Assembly: GCA_030835185.1 (NCBI GenBank) | Contig: JAUQWL010000003.1 | Location: 1 to 11,043, forward strand | DNA from: Solirubrobacterales bacterium | GTDB taxonomy: Bacteria; Actinomycetota; Thermoleophilia; Solirubrobacterales; 70-9 | Direction: 5' to 3' | DNA: 11,043 bases | In this document: positions 6,065 through 11,043 of the stretch, piece after piece | Layout: every line of letters begins with the position of its first letter | Position numbering within the stretch: the stretch's first letter is position 1 | The notes under the pieces: model-generated | What the model was told of the DNA's origin: nothing | The model's input: only the letters and a program-made list of their open reading frames with translations | The model's database searches: none | Translations under genes and position numbers: made by a program

Positions 6065-7258
6065 ATGAGCCCAGGGATCTACAACAAGTCGTATCTGATG
6101 ACCGCCGGACCCACGCCGCTGCCACCGGCCGTCAGCCAGGTCATGGCCGAACCGATCCTCTATCACCGCGCTCCGGCCTTCATCGAGATCTACGAACGTG
6201 CACTGGCCGGTCTGAAGAGGGTCTTCCAGACCGGAAACGACGTGCTCGCCTTCTCGTCTTCGGGTTCGGGAGCCCTCGAATCGGCTGTCGCCAACCTGAC
6301 GACCGCGGGCGAGCCGGCCGTGGTCGCATCGGCCGGCAAGTTCGGTGAGCGCTGGGCAGAGCTATGCACCGCTTACGGCGTCGACATGACCCACCTCGAG
6401 TTCGACTGGGGCACAAAGATCGACCCCGAAACGGTCGACGAGGCCCTTTCATCGCTGGACCGGCCCGCCAGGGCGCTGTTCGTCACGCACTCCGAGACTT
6501 CCACCGGCGTCGTACACGACGTCAGGACTCTGGCCGAGATCGCCCGCAAGCACGATACGATCATCGTCGTCGACGCGGTGTCCGGGATGGGTGCGGTCAC
6601 GCTGCCGCAGGATGAGTGGGGAGTGGACGTGGTCGTCTCGGGATCGCAGAAGGCACTCATGAGCCCGCCCGGACTGGGCTTCGCCTCTGTCAACGAACGT
6701 GCCCTTGAAGCCGCCGCCGCGAATGCGACGCCGCGTTACTACTTCGACTGGGTCAAGACATCGAAAGGACAACGCAAGTCCCCGGCCGACAGTCCCTTTA
6801 CACCGGCGGTGACGGTCTGGAGAAGCCTGGACATCGCCCTCGGCATGATCGAAGAAGAAGGGCTCGAAAACGTGTTTGCCCGTCACGCAGCCCTCGCGCG
6901 GGCTGCCCGGGCCGGTATCGCCGCGATCGGCCTTGAACGATTCGGGCCGGATGACGACGGCGCCAACGTCGTGACGGGCGCCCACCTCCCTGAAGAGATC
7001 GACGGGGCCAGGTTGCCCAAGGTGATGCGCGACGACCTCGGGATAACCGTCGCCGGCGGACAGGGTCACCTCAAGGGAAAGATCGTACGCATCGCCCACT
7101 GCGGCTACTACGGGGCTTTCGACATCATCGTCGCGATGTCAGGTCTGGAGATGGCGCTCAAGAGGCTTGGCTACGAATGCGAGGCCGGCGCTGCCGCCGG
7201 TGCTGCCGAGCAGGTCCTGATCGACGCGGGCTCGCCCGAGCCCGTGGGAAAGACCTGA
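6065..7258 (+). CDS. Class V PLP-dependent aminotransferase (AGXT/phosphoserine transaminase-like)
   Basis: Fold-type I PLP enzyme of the alanine-glyoxylate/serine-pyruvate aminotransferase group. Seen: 397 residues. The N-terminal motif is LMTAGPTPLPPAV. SSSGSGALESAV at about 64-75 would hold the PLP phosphate, Asp170 in VVDAVSGMGA would pair with the ring nitrogen, and Lys196 in SGSQKALMSPPGLG is the Schiff-base lysine. The C-terminal part has VAGGQGHLKGKIVRIAHCGYYG. The stop TGA shares its A with the serA ATG (TGATG), so the two are likely co-translated. From that coupling I infer that it serves as the phosphoserine aminotransferase of serine synthesis, in place of a classical SerC. Serine-glyoxylate or alanine-glyoxylate activity is the alternative. 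The ribosome site is weak; TATCCT at 6050-6055 precedes the ATG by nine bases. Confidence 0.88.
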   Translation: MSPGIYNKSYLMTAGPTPLPPAVSQVMAEPILYHRAPAFIEIYERALAGLKRVFQTGNDVLAFSSSGSGALESAVANLTTAGEPAVVASAGKFGERWAELCTAYGVDMTHLEFDWGTKIDPETVDEALSSLDRPARALFVTHSETSTGVVHDVRTLAEIARKHDTIIVVDAVSGMGAVTLPQDEWGVDVVVSGSQKALMSPPGLGFASVNERALEAAAANATPRYYFDWVKTSKGQRKSPADSPFTPAVTVWRSLDIALGMIEEEGLENVFARHAALARAARAGIAAIGLERFGPDDDGANVVTGAHLPEEIDGARLPKVMRDDLGITVAGGQGHLKGKIVRIAHCGYYGAFDIIVAMSGLEMALKRLGYECEAGAAAGAAEQVLIDAGSPEPVGKT

Positions 7259-8850
7259 TGTCCGACCGTCCCCGCGTTCTCGTCAAGGAGAAGATCGCCG
7301 ACACCGGCGTCGAGCTCCTCAGGCAGCAGTTCGATGTCGACCTCGGTCTGGAGATGGACGACGCCGAACTCGCGCAGGAGATCGGCAAGTACGACGCGAT
7401 CCTGATTCGCTCGGCGACCCGACTGACGCCGGAGCTGATCGCGCGTGCCGACCGCATGAAAGTGATCGGGCGTGCCGGCACCGGTGTGGACAACGTCGAC
7501 ATCCCCGCCGCCACAAAGCGCGGCATCATTGTCGCCAACGCCCCCGAGTCGAACTCGGTCGCCGCTGCAGAACATACCCTCGCCCTCGCCCTCGCCCTCT
7601 TCAGGAACGTACCCCAGGCCCACGGTTCGCTGGTCGCCGGACGCTGGGACCGGGCGCTCTTCAAGGGCTCGGAGCTCTACGGCAAGACCCTTGGCGTGAT
7701 CGGCTTCGGCCGGATCGGCCAGCTGGTCGCCAAGCGTGCGCAGGCTTTCGAGATGGAGGTGCTCGCTTTCGACAAGTTCGTCTCGGCCGAGCGCTTCAAG
7801 GACCTCGGAGTCGAGGGCGTCGAAACGGTCGAAGAGCTCTACGGCCGGGCCGATCTGCTCACCGTCCACCTTCCGAAGACCCCGGAGACGATCGACTGGA
7901 TCGACGCCGGGGCGATCGCCGCAATGAAGCCCGGGATGCGCATCGTCAACTGCGCCCGTGGTGAGCTGATCGACCTCGACGCCCTGGTCGACGGGCTCGA
8001 TTCAGGCCAGGTCAAGGGCGCCGCGCTCGACGTCTTTCCCGACGAGCCGTTCACCGACCACGCGATCTTTTCGCGTCCGGAGATCGTCGTCACCCCTCAT
8101 CTCGGTGCCTCCACATCGGAGGCCCAGGACCGGGCCGGGACCGACACCGCCGAACAGGTGACGGCCGCCCTCACCGGCGGGATCGTCACCAACGCGGTCA
8201 ACATCGCCTCGGTCAGTCCGGCCGAGATGGAAGCGCTCGCTCCGTTCGTTCCGCTGTGTCAGACGCTGGGACAGGTTGCCGCCGGTCTCACCCCGGGGAT
8301 CATCGAACGGGTGGATGCCGACTTTCGCGGCGGCGTCGCCGCCCACGATTCCCGACTCCTGACCGTGGCCGTCCAGGCGGGTCTGCTCGCCGGCCATACG
8401 GCCGAGGCCGTCAACCTGGTCAACGCACCACAGCTGGCCGAGGAACGTGGCATCGAGGTGAACGTGAGCAAGGAACCCGGAGCCGAGGATTTCACCGACC
8501 TGATCCGGGTCTCGATCCATTCGCAGGGCGAGACGATCAGCGTCGGCGGGACGACCGTCGGACCGAAGAGCATCCCCTATCTGGTGTCGATCCAGGACCA
8601 GAGCTTCTACCTGCCCTTCGCTGCCCACATGGCCGTGTTCCGCTACTCGGATCAGCCGGGGATGATCGGCCGCGTCGGCTCGATACTCGGCGAACAGGGC
8701 GTAAACATCGGGTCGGCTGCGGTAGGGGCCGAGTCCCACGGCGACCAGGCCGTGATGGTGGTCACCAGCGACGCCGCGGTTTCGGCCGAGACCGTCGCCA
8801 GGATCACCGAGACCGACGGTTTCTCCGCCGGGTACTCGATCGAGCTCTGA
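7258..8850 (+). CDS. serA: D-3-phosphoglycerate dehydrogenase, long form with ASB and ACT domains (SerA)
   Basis: First enzyme of the phosphorylated serine pathway, oxidising 3-phosphoglycerate with NAD. Seen: 530 residues, the long type. The N-terminal substrate domain contains GRAGTGVDNVD (71-81). The Rossmann motif GFGRIG is at 149-154, with Asp172 after beta-2 indicating NAD. Catalytic Arg234 (NCARGELID), Glu263 (PDEP) and His281 (PHLGAST) are present. An ASB (intervening) domain spans roughly 318-450 and a C-terminal ACT domain about 455-530 (FRYSDQPGMIGRVGSILGEQGVNI). ACT domains in this family usually bind serine for feedback control. The ATG at 7258 overlaps the aminotransferase stop by one base; the frame is open further upstream within that gene, but 7258 gives the family N-terminus. 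No convincing terminator follows; a 5-bp hairpin is at 8895-8907. Confidence 0.96.
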   Translation: MSDRPRVLVKEKIADTGVELLRQQFDVDLGLEMDDAELAQEIGKYDAILIRSATRLTPELIARADRMKVIGRAGTGVDNVDIPAATKRGIIVANAPESNSVAAAEHTLALALALFRNVPQAHGSLVAGRWDRALFKGSELYGKTLGVIGFGRIGQLVAKRAQAFEMEVLAFDKFVSAERFKDLGVEGVETVEELYGRADLLTVHLPKTPETIDWIDAGAIAAMKPGMRIVNCARGELIDLDALVDGLDSGQVKGAALDVFPDEPFTDHAIFSRPEIVVTPHLGASTSEAQDRAGTDTAEQVTAALTGGIVTNAVNIASVSPAEMEALAPFVPLCQTLGQVAAGLTPGIIERVDADFRGGVAAHDSRLLTVAVQAGLLAGHTAEAVNLVNAPQLAEERGIEVNVSKEPGAEDFTDLIRVSIHSQGETISVGGTTVGPKSIPYLVSIQDQSFYLPFAAHMAVFRYSDQPGMIGRVGSILGEQGVNIGSAAVGAESHGDQAVMVVTSDAAVSAETVARITETDGFSAGYSIEL

Positions 8851-8961
8851 GCCCGGAAGTGACATCGGCATCGTGACCTCCGGCGGATGGTCGTGCCCGC
8901 TTCGGGCTGCGACTCGCCTGTCTCCGCGGCCGGTCGGGTGGGCGGACGGCCTTTCGTGCGC

Positions 8962-8977
8962 TACGCTTGGAGCAGTG
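8962..8977 (+). promoter_or_regulatory. Candidate promoter / ribosome site of the leuA leader
   Basis: TACGCT at 8962-8967 is identical to the -10 hexamer proposed for the gene at 5943, and lies ten bases before the leader ATG. GGAG at 8969-8972 stands five bases before the ATG. The two readings compete: if TACGCT is the -10 box the message starts at about 8974 and is nearly leaderless; if the true promoter lies further upstream, GGAG is a normal ribosome site. No good -35 box is visible. Confidence 0.35.
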
Positions 8978-9040
8978 ATGAACCGACTCGCCACCAGCCC
9001 GGCCCTGCTTCTTCTTCTGCTCCCCCTCCGGGGGGAATGA
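8978..9040 (+). CDS. leuA leader peptide (leucine-rich, 20 residues)
   Basis: Too short for normal gene calling. Seen: ATG at 8978 and TGA at 9038-9040 encode MNRLATSPALLLLLLPLRGE, with eight leucines of twenty and six in a row at residues 10-15 (codons CTG CTT CTT CTT CTG CTC). It ends 66 bases before the leuA ATG. GGAG lies five bases upstream, and a GTG directly before the ATG is also in frame. A run of the codon for the end product directly upstream of the first committed gene of leucine synthesis is the mark of an attenuator leader peptide; leucine-responsive leaders before leuA are known in Actinobacteria. The peptide itself probably has no function beyond its translation. CTT is not used in the 33 Leu codons I counted in leuA. 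Confidence 0.82.
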   Translation: MNRLATSPALLLLLLPLRGE

Positions 9041-9104
9041 TCGCCGGGCGGCGCGTGAGCCGCGAGAGAACTTGGATTCACACTCAGATTCAGAAGGAGA
9101 AGCA
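9006..9104 (+). promoter_or_regulatory. leuA translational attenuator: Leu-codon run pairs with the leuA Shine-Dalgarno
   Basis: The stretch TGCTTCTTCTTCTG (9006-9019), inside the leader's Leu codons, is complementary to CAGAAGGAGAAGCA (9091-9104), which contains the leuA ribosome site. There are 14 consecutive pairs, 13 Watson-Crick and one U-G (9013 with 9097). Between the arms lie a 6-bp hairpin (9021-9026 with 9031-9036) and two mutually exclusive small hairpins (9042-9053 and 9048-9063). No T-run follows any of them, so transcription termination is unlikely. Inferred working: with leucine-tRNA plentiful the ribosome leaves the Leu codons, which then mask the ribosome site; with leucine scarce, a stalled ribosome covers them and leuA is translated. 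Confidence 0.7.
9093..9099 (+). promoter_or_regulatory. leuA Shine-Dalgarno sequence
   Basis: GAAGGAG at 9093-9099 lies seven bases before the leuA ATG at 9107, the strongest ribosome site in the window and the target of the pairing described for the leader. Confidence 0.8.
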
Positions 9105-9106
9105 AC

Positions 9107-10699
9107 ATGACCAGCAGCACGGTCAACAACGACGACGCAAACCGCGTCCACATATTTGATACGACCCTGAGGGACGGCGAGCAGTCGCCCGGCATCTCTC
9201 TGAACACCTCGGAGAAGGTCGAGATCGCCCAGCAGCTCGCCCGGCTCGGCGTCGACGTGATCGAGGCCGGTTTCCCGGTCACCTCGCCGGGTGATTTCGA
9301 GGCGGTCCAGCAGATCGCCCGCAGCGTGGAGGGGCCGACAATCTGCGGTCTCGCGCGTGCCCAGAAGGGCGACATCGACGCATCCTGGAACGCGATCCAG
9401 GACGCGGAACGCCCTCGGATCCACACCTTCATCTCCACCTCGGACATCCACATCGAGCATCAGATGCGCAATACGCGCGATGACGTCAAGGCCGGGGCGA
9501 GAGCAGCAGTCGCTCACGCAAAGTCCTTCTGCGAGGACGTCGAGTTCTCGCCGATGGATGCGACCAGGGCCGACATCGAGTTCACGGCCGAGGTCTGCGC
9601 GATCGCCGTCGAGGAGGGCGCAACGGTCATCAACATCCCCGACACGGTCGGCTACACGACCCCCGAGGAGTACAGCAGGTACTTCGAGAAGCTCTACGAA
9701 TTTGCGCCGTCGATGCGCGATGTGGAGCTCTCAGTCCACTGCCACGACGACCTCGGACTGGCCGTCGCCAACTCCTATGCCGGGGTTCTGGCCGGAGCGC
9801 GACAGGTCGAGTGTGCGATCAACGGCATCGGCGAGCGCGCCGGTAACTGTTCGCTCGAGGAGATCGCCATGTTGATCCGCGTCCGCGAGGACACCCACGG
9901 GCTCACGACCGGAATCAACACCCGTGAGATCGCCCGCACCAGCCGCATGGTCTCGCGTCTGACGGGCTACGTCGTGCCGCCGAACAAAGCGGTGGTCGGA
10001 CGAAACGCATTCGCGCATGAGTCCGGCATCCACCAGGACGGTGTGCTCAAGGAGCGTTCGACCTTCGAGATCATGGATGCGACCGAGGTCGGCCTCGACT
10101 CCAATCAGATCGTGCTCGGCAAGCATTCCGGCCGTCATGCACTGAAAGACGCGCTCGAGCAACTCGGTTTCGCGGTCGATGGGGGCGCCCTGAACCAGGC
10201 GTTCAAACGCTTCAAGGAGATCGCCGACAAGAAGAAGCAGGTCACCGCACTCGACCTCGAGGCCATCGTCTCCGAGGAGATGCGCGATCGGACCGAAGCC
10301 CACGAACTCGACTTCTTCCGGGTCGAAGCCGGTTCGGACCGCGAACCTCAGGCGGCGGCAGGGGTCCGGCTGCCGTCCGGCGAGGTGCTCTCCGGCGAGT
10401 CGACCGGCGACGGTCCGGTGGAGGCGATCTTCGGAGCGATCCAGAAGGCGACCGGCACCGGGGCCGAACTGCGGGAGTACCACGTGGCGGCCGTCACCGG
10501 CGGGGACGACGCCCTCGGTCAGGTGACGGTCGTCCTGCGGGCAGACGATACGACCGCGTCCGGGCAAGGGGTTTCGACCGACATCCTCGAGGCCTCGGGC
10601 CGGGCTTATGTGCGCGCACTCTCCAATCTGCTGGATGGCATCGCGATCAAGCAAGCCGACGAATCCGGCGCAGACGACGCCGAAATAGCCGGTCCCTGA
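9107..10699 (+). CDS. leuA: 2-Isopropylmalate synthase (LeuA)
   Basis: Condenses acetyl-CoA with 2-oxoisovalerate, the committed step of leucine synthesis, in the cytosol. Seen: 530 residues. The TIM-barrel signature FDTTLRDGEQSPG is at 17-29 (metal Asp18, catalytic Arg22). The HCHDDLGLAVANS motif at 211-223 supplies metal His211 and His213, and NGIGERAGNCSLEE at 239-252 includes Asn247. The linker contains the HESGIHQDGVLK box (304-315) and LGKHSGRHAL (337-346). The C-terminal leucine-binding regulatory domain runs about 400-515 and ends with STDILEASGRAYVRALSNLLDG. The length and sequence fit the ~520-residue LeuA type rather than the longer form of Mycobacterium or Streptomyces. Homocitrate or citramalate synthase are the alternatives, but the leucine leader argues for LeuA. 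Expression is probably controlled by that leader as well as by feedback. Confidence 0.96.
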   Translation: MTSSTVNNDDANRVHIFDTTLRDGEQSPGISLNTSEKVEIAQQLARLGVDVIEAGFPVTSPGDFEAVQQIARSVEGPTICGLARAQKGDIDASWNAIQDAERPRIHTFISTSDIHIEHQMRNTRDDVKAGARAAVAHAKSFCEDVEFSPMDATRADIEFTAEVCAIAVEEGATVINIPDTVGYTTPEEYSRYFEKLYEFAPSMRDVELSVHCHDDLGLAVANSYAGVLAGARQVECAINGIGERAGNCSLEEIAMLIRVREDTHGLTTGINTREIARTSRMVSRLTGYVVPPNKAVVGRNAFAHESGIHQDGVLKERSTFEIMDATEVGLDSNQIVLGKHSGRHALKDALEQLGFAVDGGALNQAFKRFKEIADKKKQVTALDLEAIVSEEMRDRTEAHELDFFRVEAGSDREPQAAAGVRLPSGEVLSGESTGDGPVEAIFGAIQKATGTGAELREYHVAAVTGGDDALGQVTVVLRADDTTASGQGVSTDILEASGRAYVRALSNLLDGIAIKQADESGADDAEIAGP

Positions 10700-10788
10700 C
10701 CGCTACCGGCCGGTCCCGGAGGGGATTCTGGCGGAGCCGGGGTCGAGTGACGCTCCTCACTCTTCTGTCCAACAGGAATCTCTAGCGT

Positions 10789-10987
10789 GGTAGTCGGAGT
10801 AAATCTGTAAAAGCACGAACACCGAATCGAGACGTGAGAATCATGATGGGCAGAATCATGTTCAGCCTTATCAGCACACAAACCCCGGCAGAGAAGCCCA
10901 GGCCAGCCGATCGGCCCGGCAACGGTTCCTGACCCGGAGCGAAGTACCCAAACAGCGTGAGACGCCCCGCCAGTAGCGGGGCGTTTT
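10789..10987 (+). ncRNA. Possible small transcript ending at an intrinsic terminator
   Basis: TAGCGT at 10783-10788 resembles the other proposed -10 boxes in this window, and a strong terminator ends at 10987, delimiting a putative transcript of about 190 bases. A 29-codon frame (10843-10932, two consecutive ATGs, Pro-rich C-terminal half, weak ribosome site) lies inside, so a small protein or leader is an alternative. No -35 box is convincing and I recognise no RNA family. The terminator could also simply serve a long leuA 3' end. Confidence 0.2.
10962..10987 (+). terminator. Rho-independent terminator downstream of leuA
   Basis: A perfect 9-bp stem, ACGCCCCGC (10962-10970) with GCGGGGCGT (10976-10984), closes a CAGTA loop and runs into TTTT (10984-10987) on the plus strand. 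It is the only hairpin with a T-run that I see in the window. It lies 263 bases after the leuA stop. Confidence 0.8.
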
Positions 10988-11043
10988 GCCTGCATGGCCA
11001 CATTCCGGCCGCGAGCTCGAGCTGGATGACCGACAGGGACCTC

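Larger units (their letters stand above)
10700..11043. other. Region after leuA without a clear gene
   Basis: The 344 bases downstream of leuA carry no recognisable protein family. The middle part (about 10760-10900) is visibly richer in A and T than the coding regions. It contains a TAGCGT box, a 29-codon open frame, a 9-bp direct repeat AGAATCATG (10837-10845 and 10852-10860), an ATCATGAT palindrome (10840-10847), and an intrinsic terminator. The last 18 bases could be the first six codons of a further plus-strand gene (ATG at 11026), which cannot be judged. Confidence 0.5.

Noticed and set aside
8895..8907. GCCCG-CTT-CGGGC hairpin after serA as terminator
   Set aside because: Only five pairs with a three-base loop and no T-run.
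8002..9453. Long minus-strand open frame (483 codons) across serA, the leader and the start of leuA
   Set aside because: Antisense to genes with full family motifs; long open frames opposite coding sequence are usual in GC-rich DNA, and the translation shows no recognisable domain.
9731..10654. Minus-strand open frame of 307 codons opposite leuA
   Set aside because: Shadow of the leuA reading frame with low-complexity Asp/Gly/Arg content.
11026..11043. ATG opening six codons (MTDRDL) at the window edge as start of a next gene
   Set aside because: Too short to judge and no clear ribosome site before it.
1..11043. tRNA, rRNA, CRISPR arrays, insertion sequences or phage genes
   Set aside because: None seen on either strand; apart from the 17-bp tandem repeat no longer repeats stood out by eye.

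Overview
The window is GC-rich, densely coded bacterial chromosome. It holds eight protein genes for vitamin K2 (menaquinone), branched-chain amino acid and serine biosynthesis, a short leader-peptide gene, and several control elements. GTG and TTG starts, menaquinone genes, putative leaderless starts and the two DUF4389 membrane proteins suggest an Actinomycetota-type organism. The roughly 530-residue LeuA resembles the deep-branching classes (for example Thermoleophilia) more than Streptomyces or Mycobacterium. This placement is inference; there is no rRNA or other marker to fix it.

Layout. On the minus strand, menB (942-1820) and menA (22-903) form the left arm of a menaquinone cluster. 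Diverging from menB across 92 bp is menE (1913-3238, plus), so three steps of the pathway (OSB to OSB-CoA to DHNA-CoA to demethylmenaquinone) are encoded side by side. ilvC (3281-4285) follows menE after 42 bp and may have its own leaderless promoter. A pair of convergent paralogous DUF4389 membrane proteins (4494-5126 plus, 5194-5943 minus) comes next, separated by a strong 11-bp hairpin. Diverging from the second one, a class V aminotransferase (6065-7258) overlaps serA (7258-8850) by one base, which suggests a two-gene serine unit. leuA (9107-10699) closes the coding part. The last 344 bp hold no clear protein gene but contain a strong intrinsic terminator (10962-10987) and possibly a small transcript.

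The most interesting element is the leuA leader (8978-9106). It encodes a 20-residue peptide with six consecutive leucines. Its Leu-codon run (9006-9019) is complementary over 14 consecutive pairs (13 Watson-Crick, one G-U) to the leuA Shine-Dalgarno region (9091-9104). There is no terminator U-tract. This fits a leucine-sensing attenuator acting on translation: a ribosome stalled on Leu codons would keep the Shine-Dalgarno free, and a ribosome that finishes would let the codons themselves mask it. Three of the six run codons are CTT, a codon I found nowhere among the 33 Leu codons of leuA.

Together ilvC, leuA, serA and the aminotransferase form a loose amino acid biosynthesis neighbourhood interrupted by the unexplained DUF4389 pair.
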